Origin: Gonatopus flavifemur
Taxonomy: Eukaryota; Arthropoda; Insecta; Hymenoptera; Dryinidae
Direction of reading: 5' to 3'
NCBI GenBank assembly: GCA_018340375.1
Contig: JAFFJZ010000001.1
Location: 51,266,001 to 51,330,000 of the forward strand
DNA length: 64,000 nt
The notes under the pieces: generated by a model
Seen by the model: only the letters and a program-made list of their open reading frames with translations
The model's database searches: none
Told to the model about the DNA's origin: nothing
Shown: positions 11,676 through 22,885 of the stretch, piece by piece
How the letters are laid out: every line of letters starts with the position of its first letter
Numbering within the stretch: position 1 is the stretch's first letter
Translations under genes and position numbers: made by a program

Positions 11676-14600
11676 TATTAAATTATAACTTCGTTCCCTA
11701 ATCAATATACAACAAAATTGCATAGCCATTAGAGTGAATGCTAAAGCATAAGAAAAAATACCATGCATACTATTAGGCTCCCTTGTTTCAAATGTGTGTC
11801 AGGTAGCAGAATGTGTGTCTGGGAAGTTTTCTGAAGGTTCAATTATCCTCGCTCACCTCGCCTAATATTTTCTCCCTCTCAAAAGCATATGCACGGAGGA
11901 AAATAGGAAGGATAGGGTGAAGTAACAAATACTTCTATTTCAAAAACAATCGAATCATTTGAATGTAGCAAAAATACTACGGAATTGATTTGCCTTTTGA
12001 TTCCCGACCAACTCAGTATTAGGACGAAGTTACAGCAATACTGTTAGAGTATCGTGTTTTCATGTATTTTACAATGCAATCAGCGCTGGCTCAGTACTGG
12101 CATAATCTGGATCTATTGAAATAAAGTTGATTTGGAACCTGATTCACGACCGATTTCCTAGTGAGACAATGATGTTGTATGAATACTAGCTCGCTTAATG
12201 TTGCCAACTCTGCTTCGATATTGGGACAGTTCCGTGTTCTTAAAACTTGAGTCTTTGCTGAGCGGTGAATATTGAGTACTGGTGCAGAAATATCTGTCCA
12301 CGGGAACCAATACTTTTTGAAATCCGTCCAACGATTGTTGTTCCAGCAAATACAACCTTCCCAGTACTGTGCCTTTTGAGAACTCTGGCAATATCCACAT
12401 GGGATAAGCAAAGTTTTATAGAGGTATGATCCGTACAAATGATATATCTTGTGCCAAAAAATGATACAAGAATATTTATACAATTCATTTATATTCCATG
12501 CAATTTCTATCTAATTTATATATTAGACTCTTTGTACACTCTCTTGATGAGCCATACTTAGATGAATAGTAAATGCACAAATTCAGACATCGTCGATTAA
12601 CAGAACAGTTCATCATTCCAACACCCTAACCCATACAATGTTTTTTCTCTGCGTTAATGCTGCATTGAAACAATCACCAATCGATTTCTTTTCCACGTAT
12701 GTAACGAACCAATCATTAAAAAAATATATTTTCCATACATTCTTTGATCTTCCACGTTCTCTTGAAAACTACAGTTACAATGATTTCAAACGATCACAGC
12801 GAATTTTTCATGTTGAAAATACGAATAAGTATTTGTGGATTATGTTGCGAATGTAACACAAAACAGCAGGACGACGGTTAAGTACGGGATATTGAATTCA
12901 CGCTATTTCTACCACCGTATAGGTATACGCGACGCGAGAAAGCACGATTGTATATAATATTGTAGAGTATGATTCTGGATATCGCACGAATACATCAGTG
13001 AACATCATACGAAGGTTGGTGGCATTGGCTTGTTTAAACTCGCATGAGTGCGTACTTGCTTCGCCAAACGACAACGAGGAAATAATTTTTATTCCCGTTC
13101 CACAAATAACAAATATTACCCCCGTTTGTGGTCTGTCCGTGAATTTATACGATCGCCAATGAAATACGTAACCTCCCGATAGATGAAATCAAACGCTCGA
13201 CTGGACAAGAATTCAATCGATAACAAATCGTAAACATTGTACGGTCTAATTTGATGCAATAATGTAAAGGTTTCATTCGTGATATTAAATCAAGGAATGA
13301 ATAGATTGTTACAAAAAATCGTTATAAGAGTTCTAAATTGAGAATCGAGAAAAATTTCAAGGACAATCCGTGAGTTATTCGTGGATTTCGAAGGGAGATA
13401 TTATCACAACTATTTCTTTATGATTTTCAGCGCGAAGATGGAAATTTAACACGGAAAACCTTTGAAGGGATCCTAACCTTGGAATGTCGTCAGGATAAAG
13501 AATATTAATTTTACTTTTTATATTGATAATTCCTTTCAGCGTATCATAGGGCAGTGAAAAGAATAATTCTAAAAGCTGAGAATTCTATCTCATATTCTTC
13601 CCCGTCGAGTTCATCATTTTTTCACGCGTTATTGATCAAATTTTTTGATGTTCTTTCAATCGTGTGCATCAAAAATCACTGATCATCGGATGTTGTTGCA
13701 TTCACTCGCGTATTCAGTCAATTTTCGTCGCGATTTCCGTGGAATCGCGTCGCGACGCACCGTGATGCGTTGATCGTACTTCCGCATACGAGGATCGCTC
13801 GTTTCTGTCGGTCCAAGGGAAATTACAGGGGAAATTCGAAAGTTCATGCGATACTCTATGAATTCAAATCGTCCTGTAACCTTCGTATAATTCTCAACGC
13901 TTTCTCTCTATGCGTATCTCTCTTTCTCTTTCTCTCGCTTTCTCGTTCCTCCGCACAAATCTATGATACAAACTCGGTGGAGTTTACATAAATTCTCGAA
14001 ATTTATGATTGTTCGTTCAGTTCGGAGTCAATATCTTCCACGATATTGTGAGTATCGCACAGAAACATTTGTGTTTCACATTCTCCCTTTGATGATGGTT
14101 TTTGGGACGAATTTCAAGACTCCTCTTCTGTATTTTTGTAGCATTTCTATGTCCCTTCAGAAATGATTCTTGGTGAGTTTGTGTGCACGGCAGTTGGGGA
14201 GACCATTATTTTCAGCGATCGAACCAGAGCGCTAGTACGTGAAGTGGATTTATACCAAGAAAAATTACACTGTCAAGATTTTCATATTTTCAGGGGGACA
14301 TTTTGAAAACTGTGAACAGTATTGACGAAAAAAACACCTTGTTCCGAATTTTATACGATAACAAATGAGAGAATAATAAGTTTCATTCTTTTGAATCATG
14401 TGTGGATTATGGCGAATTTTCACATTTTCAACAGGTTGTGCTGATTTGGTGTACGGATTTTAAGCATAAGGGTACGGGACATGTAGTGATCCCACTTATG
14501 GTCATAAAACGTCAAGATCCTGGTAACGTAATGATCCAATCTTAAAGTCACAAAGATCCGACAGTGAAATTTAAAAACAGAATATTATTAAAGAGCTTAC

Positions 14601-17400
14601 GAATGAAATATTCAATAAGTAGAGCAAGATAAAACTAGTCAGACATGTGAACAGGAACTCGCCTAATTCTAATTTATGAACCAAAAACATTGAATCATAG
14701 CTTCCAAATATCGAATTGTCTCAAGATATCTTCTCGAATCGATCCATCAAGTTATTAGCCTGTTGCGAACACTGCATCGATATTAAATTTTTATACGCTT
14801 GATTTGTTTCTGCATACCCTGCACGTGAAAATGCATGTTTCATTCATCGATTTCGCATTGTTCAATTTCAAAAGGAAAGAGCATTCGGTGGAAGATTTTC
14901 AAGTAAAATTTAAGGTCGAAATTATCACATTGAGGGAAAATAATAATGATTTGTATTTATTTGGATACCGCGGACGTAAATAACCATAAAAATTTCATCC
15001 ACTTTGCAAACAAAGCACGTCGTTGTAAATATAATATAATTTGTAATGGCGTAATATCGTGTGGATGGTACCTCGTATCCCTGCCCTATTGTTTTCCATA
15101 TTTCATACTCCCATGATGGGATGTATCTCAATAACCAGAGGGTTTTTGTGCAGATATCAATGACGGTTTTCTCGGTCCATACAAAAACTCTTGCTTCGTA
15201 TCGTCACGTAGGATTGTTGATCGAATCATATTGATACGAATCGACAAAGAAAATATCATAACAATTACCGAGTATCGTCGATTCCTCAGTTATTTTCCAC
15301 TCCTTTGATACGTTCCCCGCTGAAAGTTTACCGATGGAATATCTACTACGCAAGACATAAGATAATGAATGCAATTTGGATCTACTCATTATCATTTTCC
15401 GTTTTCAGTTGTTAATCATGAATTTCAGATATTTGAATCACGTGAACTATTCACTGATGCATATTCATTCCAAACTTTGAAATCGAAACTTCTCATATCA
15501 GATCCAAAAGAGAGCTTCTGTGTGGTACTGAGAATAATATAATTCATTCATGAAACTAATATTTGTTCCTGTCTATAAAAGATTCGAGGACATCGCTGTG
15601 AATGCTGTAAAGCAAGCGAACAGACATACCGAAGCTAAGGGGAAATGAGAATGAATGTAATAATATATTTAATATTCGCCAAATCCCTGCCTCCTACACT
15701 CTCAGGAGTCAACCAATATTCTCGCCCCGTTCCAGCGTCTCTGTCTATCATTTTATCTGTGTTCTTCTTCTACGCCGTAAGGGAGTAACCCCTCTTCGTG
15801 CTTTTCCGTACTCATCTATACGAATCTCATACTCTTTCTCCATCTTACTCCTCGCAATACTTTCCACGATGAGGGATTCCTCTTTTGTCGTCTACCAAAG
15901 CGCACCAGCATTATTTCCGCTGTAACCGATATGTCGAATCAAAGATTCAAGAGTCATTTCAATCCCATCATAAGCCGTTTGTGTAATTACAAATATCGAG
16001 GATTCAATAACAAATTGTTCCTCAGATATTTCATAAATTCATGTTTTGAGATTAGGAAGGAATATTCCATGTTTCTTTTTTATATGTACCATATATTTGA
16101 AGAATGATATTTCTGTGATTTATGCAATAAACAAGAATCCAATACTTGTTCATACATCCCTGACTGTGTGGGGGAATGAAAAACAAGTACCTTGTGAGAC
16201 TTCAAAAGAGGAGTATCGCGTGTTCCCGATACGGAAATTATCTGATGTATAATTTTTTATTTGGAATAATATGTATAGCCGTTAGAAATGGAGTAATGAT
16301 TCTGTATGAATGTGAAACGAACCTATCGTCGACTTGTGAGTGAATAATATCGATAAGATCTCGATAAGAAGTACCCACCGAGCTGAATTCACAGCAAGGT
16401 CTGAAATCTTCAGTAATTGACTTGTAATTTAGAATTTAAAAACTTCAAAGAATATTTTTTGCAATTGGAAATTTACACTTTGTATCGCAAGGAATAAAGT
16501 TATGAAGAATAATTCCTGAAAGTTTCAGACTTCTCATAAATTCACTTCGGAGTAATCTCATTGAGAGAATGTTTTCTGATTCAGTACGCTGAGTTAGTAT
16601 TCCCTCGAAGGAAACTAATTCTATTAAGTTTCTACAGAGATTCTGCAGAAATTCTATACGCATATGATTTTTATAAAAGTTATATGAATATAATTCTCTG
16701 CAAACTAGAGACAACATTTCGTACATGATTTTCCCTTTGAACATAAAATACAAGCAATCTCCAGAATATGCAATAGTTTTATTTTCTAATATTATGAATT
16801 TTCAATTTAGATAATGTTGTAGAGATGGCAGTAATGTCGATAGGAGCAATACCAGTAGTAGTGGTAGCAATAGCAGCGGCAACAGCAACAGCGATGGTTA
16901 AGGCGGCGTAAAGCTTGAAAAACGTTGGAAATTAAATTTTTTCCCCGTGTTACTCCGACCACCGCAACACACAAGCCACAAATTCATAAGATTCAATATG
17001 CCACACGAGGGAGCAAGTTGCTTGAAGAAAGAGGAGACGGAACAAGGGAAGAGTAAAAGGATACACGAAGGAAACGGCGACGGACCTGTGGGTGGAGTAT
17101 GAGAGACGGGGAGAAAGGATAGAGAGGTTGATATCTGAAATGGCGAGAGGAGAATGAAAAGGGGAGGAAAAATATACGCGGAGGGGGATGTAGTTGGGAG
17201 GTTTTATAGTTTACATCAAATACGTGCCGTTCCTTCTCTCCATTTTTTGAGACCAGCTGGGTTGTTTTACACTCTCGTCGTCGCTTTACTCTGTATATGA
17301 TCATCACCTGCGGTATGGTTTATAGTATATATATGAACTAATATCACGGGTGTCACGTTACACAAATACTTTTCCAGCTATTCATCATTGTCAATGATGC
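11676..17400. other. long stretch without recognisable genes
   Basis: Only short frames without known domains. Details seen: 12000-12390 has ccagtactg/gtactgg words related to 3378-3660, and three overlapping minus-strand frames there are shadows of it. 13715-13765 has a compact palindromic CpG-rich word cluster (cgtcgcgatttcc / ggaatcgcgtcgcgacg). 13918-13948 is a (CT)n-like run. 16840-16900 is an imperfect run of agcaa/agcgg-type triplets. 17000-17190 is purine-rich. 12880-13190 and 13600-13800 are somewhat less AT-rich and could be regulatory. Confidence 0.4.
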
Positions 17401-17419
17401 ATTCGAGACAATTTCTCTC

Positions 17420-17700
17420 AATTGGAGGATCTTTTAGACAAGTTTTCAAATTTCTTGCACAACGATAACTCAGTTTTAGATGTAGTCTGAACAGAAAGAA
17501 GAAGAGGTCAGAAGGCTCCTCCAAGACATTTTCTTGAATTTTTCAAAACATCTTTAAGATATCTTGGAAAAATCTTGAAAATGTCTTGGAAACATCTTTT
17601 AGAAATCTTCAGGATAACTTATAGGTACCTTTAGAGAGTTCTTGCAACTTCCCAAGATATCTTTTACAGATCTCAAAGACATCTTTTTGTTTACATATCG
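17420..17700. repeat. aagatatctt/tcttgaaaatg-rich degenerate repeat
   Basis: Repeated short words (aagatatcttgg, aaaatcttgaaaatgtcttg, cccaagatatctttt, caaagacatcttttt) in imperfect tandem order. The same style occurs at 45000-45200 and more weakly at 9510-9600. No ends or target duplications visible. Confidence 0.45.
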
Positions 17701-17971
17701 GAGCTGTTGCTGCTCACGTTTTGATAAAATCACTACTAGTAATCTCCACAGGGTGAAATATCATAATCAAGAAACAACTTGTAATGAAATAAAATTACCA
17801 CAAGGTAATTTACTTCATTTTAGTCAAAACACTTTATTTTTACTCAAATTTCTTGCAGGAAAAAATGAAAGATTTTGGTCAAGATGACATAAATTTCCCT
17901 GACGTTCATGAAATTTACTATTGATGAAGTAAAAACTGACGAATTCCTTAGGATGATATAGGAATTCCAAA

Positions 17972-18554
17972 TCTATATATATAAGAAGAATGTCTGTCTG
18001 TATATATGTTCCCTATGCATTTCAAAACTACTCGACCGATCAGGATGAAACTTTGGGAATATGTTGTGTGAACATCGGCGAAGGTTCCTGACCAGAAATT
18101 ATAACAGGGGGGGGGGGGGGGCTAATATTGGAGGGTTAAACATATATGTCATAGGCCCGGGTGCTTATAACATTTGAATTAACTATGGTAGATCGACCCA
18201 ATTTTTTGTGTTTAGCGTAATTAGTGGCAATAAAATCAGTCATGTTAAAATATTCCACTGAGGCTCCCACAATTTTAGTGGAACTTTGAATATAAGTCCA
18301 ATCTATATATATCAAGATGAAAGGTTCTCACATGAACGCGTTAGAAAACCGTCTGATTCGTTCGTGAACGCACCGGAAGGAAAAACCAGAAATATTATTC
18401 ATCCACAAGCATTCGAATGAATGAAAAGAATCGGAGAAGGAATTGAAATAAATCTGATTTCAATAAAAACTGATTCAAATATAATTCCTCATATCGAGTT
18501 TTCTTGAAATTATATTCCTCTCAAAATCGCAGCAACGCGCGACGGGTCAGCTAG
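17972..18554 (+). mobile_element. non-autonomous Helitron-like element
   Basis: The 5' end reads A then TCTATATATATAAGAAGAAT, followed by gtctgtctgtatatatg and a stretch aaaactactcgaccgatcag, the arrangement I recognise from the 5' ends of many insect Helitrons. The 3' end is cgcgcgacgggtcagCTAG followed by T, fitting the Helitron rule of a CTAG-type end and insertion between A and T. There is no helicase or replication-initiator frame, so it is non-autonomous and would need enzymes encoded elsewhere. A 14-G homopolymer lies at about 18107-18121. A second 5'-like end occurs inside at 18302. Confidence 0.7.
18302..18554 (+). mobile_element. second Helitron-type 5' end sharing the same 3' end
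   Basis: At 18301 an A is followed by TCTATATATATCAAGATGAA, which repeats the first 11 bases of the 5' terminus at 17972. From here to the CTAG at 18554 is 253 bp, a plausible small Helitron by itself. Either one Helitron inserted next to another, or the longer element arose by read-through from an upstream copy. No coding capacity. Confidence 0.5.
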
Positions 18555-19526
18555 TTCTTGATAAAACCCATTCAATTGGGGGATAGATTGCAAATTTACG
18601 AGAGGTCTACCAATAGGATCGCTTCGAGTGGTTCTATGTTAATTTGGATGAGTATTTAGAACCGAGAAACACATAAATTCTCTCCCAATCATCACATTCG
18701 AGTTAGATAGCCGTATAGATAGGTAATTATCATTGACGAGCATTTCACATGCGATATTTCGTGTCATATCGCTATAATGAAGTACTTTCAGTGTGTATGT
18801 CTTCAAAATTTTAATCATCCTTTTCAGCGGATATTCTGGATCTTCGAATGCACACACATTCATGGTTCGAATGGATATATTGTGAAACAATAAGCTCACA
18901 CTGTGCTCAAGGATATATGGTTCTGTTTCGAAAGAAGTTCTGTGTAAAAGGAAAATACGTGGATGCGAATGAATAAAATTATCAGTCGGCGTAGGAAAAT
19001 ACGCAATTTATTCAAAATCCATGAAAAATCAATTATTGGGAGAATTTTTGATAATTCCGAAGCATATTTCTTTCTATGGAGGATGTGTCATGCATTTATT
19101 TAATTCTCAAGCAAAGATTTCATTCAAAATTCATCAAAAGTCTATGGTAAGTGAATTTGAGTGTATTTTTGAGAGAAACTGTTTAGAAATTTCTGAAAAT
19201 TGTCTAGCACCTTCCAAGGCACTAGCAGTGAAGGTCACTACAAAGGGCCTTGAAATCAACTATGAGGTAGGTAGAGTCATTTTTTCTGGGGTATTTTCGT
19301 TAACAAGGAATCAATCGACTCTAAAAATATTCCTATCGATAGAAACTCCATAAAAGATCTACGCAAATTCAAGAGAAACCCGAATGGAAATTGATATAGG
19401 GACCCTGCTAATGTGCTCCTCGTATCAATTTCCCTCGGGAACGCACGATGTGCTGATTTGTAGCTACCAATTGGAAGAATAATTGATTTCAATAAACTAC
19501 ACTTCCTGAGGAAAAAATTGGCTCAA
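18555..19526. other. no gene recognised
   Basis: Short frames only (for example 18639-18899 minus, 19021-19353 plus), with no recognisable domain. No inverted-repeat ends were noticed. Confidence 0.5.
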
Positions 19527-19730
19527 GGGTATCCCGTTAGAAGCCGAAGTTACTAGATCTCTCTACCCAAAATACTCGAAGATGACTGAATAAAATTAAT
19601 TAAAACAACCAGCCAGACCTTCTGTTGATATAGAAGAGGGTTTGGCTAGTCGTTATATTCCATTCTATTGAGTCATCTTTGAGTATTTTGGGAAGAACAT
19701 TCTAGTAACTTCGGCTTCTACAGGATACCC
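19527..19730. mobile_element. foldback MITE flanked by TCAA/TTAA
   Basis: The ends gggtatcccgttagaagccg (19527 on) and cggcttctacaggataccc (to 19730) are inverted copies. Pairing continues through gaagttactag / ctagtaacttc and ccaaaatactcgaagatgac / gtcatctttgagtattttgg. The right flank is TTAA and the left is TCAA, which reads as a TTAA target duplication with one change. TTAA targets are typical of piggyBac and Kolobok elements; the GGG start fits Kolobok-like ends better, but this is inference. No coding frame. Confidence 0.7.
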
Positions 19731-20099
19731 TTAAGGACACTCAAGCACCACAAGAAGCGAGTCAAACTTTGCGCCAACTTTTTTCATAAATCATGCGTTC
19801 AACCGAAATTTTTAGTGAATAATCATAAATATAATTCTGAATATAAGTTTCAGTCTTGTACTGATTTTTTGGTGAATATAAGAGAATTTTGAAATTAATA
19901 ACCTCCAATTGTCAAAAATTTTTTGTAATTTCATTTTCCAATATCTGCAAACCACAAAGAAACCCAAATCCGTCTTTAGAGTCCAATCTCAGATATTTAC
20001 TCAATCATTATCGATCTCGAATTTAAATTTATCGAGTAATTTATGCAAAAAGTTGACGCAAAATTTCACCTGCTTTTCCTGATGCCTGATTCCTCTTAA
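19731..20099. other. no gene recognised
   Basis: AT-rich sequence without a recognised frame or ends. Confidence 0.5.
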
Positions 20100-20317
20100 T
20101 CATAAGAACATATTTTCTTGTTCCAAGAATATATATTTTTTTCTTATTCCAAGAAAATGTGTACTTGGAATAAGAAAATTTTCCCCATGTCAAGCTGTAT
20201 AGATTCAAACTGAGTCAGTAATCTGTCCTTCCAAAGAAAGTTTTCTTGAATCAAGAAAATATCGGATTGCACTCGGTCAATCCAATATTTTCTTGGTTTG
20301 AAATTTTTTCCTCTCAG
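20100..20317. repeat. foldback fragment whose CTCAGTG end is split by the next element
   Basis: It contains several inverted ttttcttg...caagaaaa words (ttgttccaagaatatat, cttggaataagaaaat, gaatcaagaaaatatcgg). Its right end reads tttttcctctcAG. If the element at 20318-20687 and one AG copy are removed, the end becomes ctctcAGTG followed by TA, which is a typical CAGTG end plus TA of the CAC-ended family. The left end is not identifiable. Confidence 0.5.
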
Positions 20318-20687
20318 CACGGAGAGAAAAAATTTGCTGACGCAGCAAATCGAGGTATTATATATGGAATAGCAAAATTTTTTGCTGACCTAGCTAGAAA
20401 TTTGCTATAACAGCAATCGTGTCAGCTACGACAGCAATTTTTTAGCTGTGGCAGCAAAAAATGTTTGCTCCGCTAGCAAATTTTCAGTATTATATACAGA
20501 ATAGCAAACAAATTTTGCTGGGATAGCAAACATTTTTTGCTGCCACAGCTGAAAACTTGCTGTCGCAGCTAACAAGATTGCTGGAACAGCGAATAGTTTG
20601 CTGTCACAGCGAAAAAATTGCTGCTCTGGCAAAAGGAACCCAACAAAAGTAGATTTTGCTGCCACAGCGAATTCCTTTTTCCCCGTG
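20318..20687 (-). mobile_element. GCT-N5-AGC phased-palindrome element, copy A
   Basis: Ends: cacggagagaaaaaatttgc at the left and attcctttttccccgtg at the right, flanked on both sides by AG (20316-20317 and 20688-20689), a 2-bp duplication. The interior is built of about a dozen 11-bp palindromic units GCT-N5-AGC set in A/T runs. Unit starts are at 20336, 20384, 20404, 20425, 20445, 20467, 20517, 20539, 20559, 20580, 20600, 20620 and 20658, so neighbours are mostly 20-22 bp apart. No coding frame is plausible; the frames on both strands simply read through the array. It is the inverted counterpart of copy B at 21188-21537. Taken as minus relative to copy B. Confidence 0.8.
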
Positions 20688-21187
20688 AGTGTATTCCACT
20701 ATATTTCTCCTGTTTTCAAATATTTTGTTCACTCCTATTATATTCAAAAATATCAGAGACTCATTTTATTCATGAAAGTTCAGTACTTACATTCAATTCG
20801 ATACTCCAATAATTCTGTAGGATCTGTATTGGGGAAAGGAAACATATTGGATCTCCCAGACATCATATAAGTACGTATTTGTGGATGATAATATATCAAT
20901 ATTTATGATCATACTTATTCACGCATGAATACATCGCTAAAAAAGATTGAGGAAAGATGATATTGGATTCTCAAGACACGATATGAGTACATTTTTGTGG
21001 ATGAGAATGTCAATACATATAATCATTTTCATCCACGCATGAATACATCGCTCATATAAGACTTCAATGATCTTGTTTGAATGATTATAGGGCCAAATTT
21101 TGAGATCAATCATGCATGAGCAAACATTATTGATTATATACACGTTCACATCCACTAATTGCATTAGGATATTTGTGCATGATCATG
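20688..21187. repeat. spacer with a ~114-bp tandem duplication
   Basis: Two copies of about 112 bp lie head to tail: about 20829-20938 and about 20943-21052. Both contain ggaaa(c/g)atattggat, then a hinge gtacgtatttgtggatgata or gtacatttttgtggatgaga, and both end cgcatgaatacatcgct. They differ at many positions, so the duplication is old. The copies lie exactly between the two inverted GCT-N5-AGC elements. Confidence 0.65.
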
Positions 21188-21537
21188 CACGGAGAAGAAG
21201 GAATTCGCTGTGGCAGCGAAATCTACTTTTGCTGGGTTCCTTTTGCTGTGACAGCAAAATATTTGCTGTTCCAGCAATCTTGTCAGCTGCGACAGCGAAT
21301 TTTTAGCTGTGGCAGCAAAAAATGTTTGCTATTCCAGCAAAATTTGTTTGCTATTCTGTATATAATACTAAAAATTTGCTGGCGGAGCAAACATTTTTTG
21401 CTGCCACAGCTAAAAAATTGCTGTCGTAGCTAACACGATTGCTGTTATAGCAAATTTTTAGCTAGGTCAGCAAAAAATTTTGCTATTCTATATATAATAC
21501 CTCGATTTGCTACGTCAGCAAATGTTTTCTCTCCGTG
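21188..21537 (+). mobile_element. GCT-N5-AGC phased-palindrome element, copy B
   Basis: Ends: cacggagaagaaggaattcg and aaatgttttctctccgtg, flanked by TG (21186-21187 and 21538-21539). The interior is a regular array of GCT-N5-AGC 11-mers (for example gctgtgacagc, gctgttccagc, gctattccagc, gctgccacagc). Starts of units, full or degenerate: 21207, 21231, 21245, 21265, 21286, 21306, 21328, 21350, 21378, 21400, 21420, 21441, 21461, 21482, 21509; most steps are 20-22 bp, two helical turns. Two units are interrupted by a tatataatac segment in symmetrical places. The element has no gene. With copy A in the opposite orientation about 500 bp away, the pair could fold into a long stem. Confidence 0.8.
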
Positions 21538-21636
21538 TGTGAAGAGATCTATTATATAGGGTTCCTGTAACGAAGGGTCAATCGGGAACCATCATTGGAT
21601 TGGTGGAAAATATATCGTTACTTTGCGCGTCACCTA

Positions 21637-21907
21637 CACGAAAAAAATTGGCAATCCAAATTTTTGTTGACTAGTATGTCACTCTGGGACGGAACACAAG
21701 TTCAAAAAGAATTCGTACAATGGATTTTAATAACTCGTCAACTCTTTCCATTATTTCGACGATCAAAATGGAAGGTGAATTCCATTGGTGAAACAATGAA
21801 CAAAGTCAACAATTCAAAATCCAGTGTACGAATTCTCCTCAAATTTGTGCTCCATCCAAAAGTGGCATACTAATCAACGGAAATTTGCAAGACCAATTTT
21901 TCCCGTG
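21637..21907. mobile_element. MITE with ~47-bp inverted ends, TA duplication
   Basis: The left end cacgaaaaaaattggcaatc and the right end gaccaatttttcccgtg are inverted copies; the match extends about 47 bp inward (ttgttgactagtatgtcact against agtggcatactaatcaacgg). TA flanks both ends (21635-21636 and 21908-21909). The plus-strand frame 21595-21873 covers it without any recognisable domain. It belongs to the CAC...GTG-ended group of this window. Confidence 0.8.
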
Positions 21908-22099
21908 TAATAAATAAAACTGAGTGAATCCGTAGGAAACATTTCCTTGTCAATTTCCATAAACTTGCAAAATTTTCATCGTATTTTCCATGTTTTGAGG
22001 AAAAGATAGGGCAAAGAATGAGGAAATTTTGCATGGATAGGGAAAACTGTTCTAAGGGAATCATTAGATATGTATTATACATTCCACTTTTCAGTTATA

Positions 22100-22289
22100 C
22101 ACGGAGAAGAAAATCTAGGAACTATCGCATGAGCACCGAAGAAGACATTCTTGAAATAAAAGCATGAACCTATCCGCTCACCCCATGCGACAATGCGATA
22201 AGTGCATAGGTTCATATTTTTTCTCCAAGAAGTTTCACGGAATAAACCAGTGGAACTTCTTACGATTGATACTAGATTTTTTCTCCGTG
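22100..22289. mobile_element. MITE, CACGGAGAA...TTCTCCGTG, TA duplication
   Basis: Left end cacggagaagaaaatctagg, right end actagattttttctccgtg, TA at both flanks (22098-22099 and 22290-22291). Inside, gcatgaacctatccgctcac and gtgcataggttcatat are inverted relatives. Length 190 bp, no coding frame. Confidence 0.8.
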
Positions 22290-22462
22290 TATTTTCAATG
22301 GATTATTCAGGTCTAATTACTGAATCACGCGCAAACTAATTTCTATCTCATTAATGATGGCGAGTAAAAAGCCGTTTGTCCGATTCTCGTATCGAAGGAT
22401 CTTCGAAATATATTATCATGTACACTTATGTACATTGGAAAGAAAATTAGAAAAATCAACTA

Positions 22463-22693
22463 CACTGAGAGAAAGGTACCTAGCTGCGGCAACTGAAATT
22501 GAGCTGTTCTAGCTAAAGTTTAGCTAGCGTGAATAGAAGTCTAGTTGTCTGAAATATGAATAAAACAATTTATTCGAGGCAACTAGAAAATTTAGCTGTG
22601 ACAAATGAAATTTATTTGGTTCCACTCAATTTTTATTCAGAATGACTAGATTTCCTAGCTGTCTAATATTCAACTAAACCCTTTTCGTCAGTG
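22463..22693. mobile_element. MITE, CACTGAGAG...CAGTG, TA duplication
   Basis: Left end cactgagagaaaggtaccta, right end cccttttcgtcagtg, TA on both sides (22461-22462 and 22694-22695). The interior carries gctgcggcaactgaaatt, gctgttctagctaaag and similar words, and is a close relative of the element at 23082-23333. The words also resemble the GCT-N5-AGC units of copies A and B, but the 21-bp regularity is weaker. Confidence 0.75.
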
Positions 22694-22695
22694 TA

Positions 22696-22835
22696 CCCCA
22701 AGAAAACCAAAACGTGCAAACGTTCGTGGAACATCCACGTACATTTAGTGAATGTTCCTGAAACGTCAAAACGTTCGTACGTTCATCGAATGTTTATTCA
22801 ATGTTCGTTGAACGTTCGACGAACGGTTTCCTTGG
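22696..22835. repeat. short foldback with ccaagaaaacc/ggtttccttgg ends
   Basis: ccccaagaaaaccaaaacg at 22696 and cgacgaacggtttccttgg at the right are inverted. The interior repeats aacgttcgt / acgttcatcgaatg words. A related fragment (gggacgttcatgggatgttt) lies near 36380. No duplication is visible because the left edge abuts the preceding element. Confidence 0.5.
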
Positions 22836-22885
22836 AGCACACAGCAAAATTGAATAAATTGGATTAATTGGAATAAATTCAGCCT

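Noticed and set aside
20426..21433. Open frames with Phe/Leu/Ala/Cys-rich products in and near 20.4-21.4 kb on both strands
   Set aside because: They read through the GCT-N5-AGC palindrome arrays; the complementary strand is open too and the repeats explain the residues.
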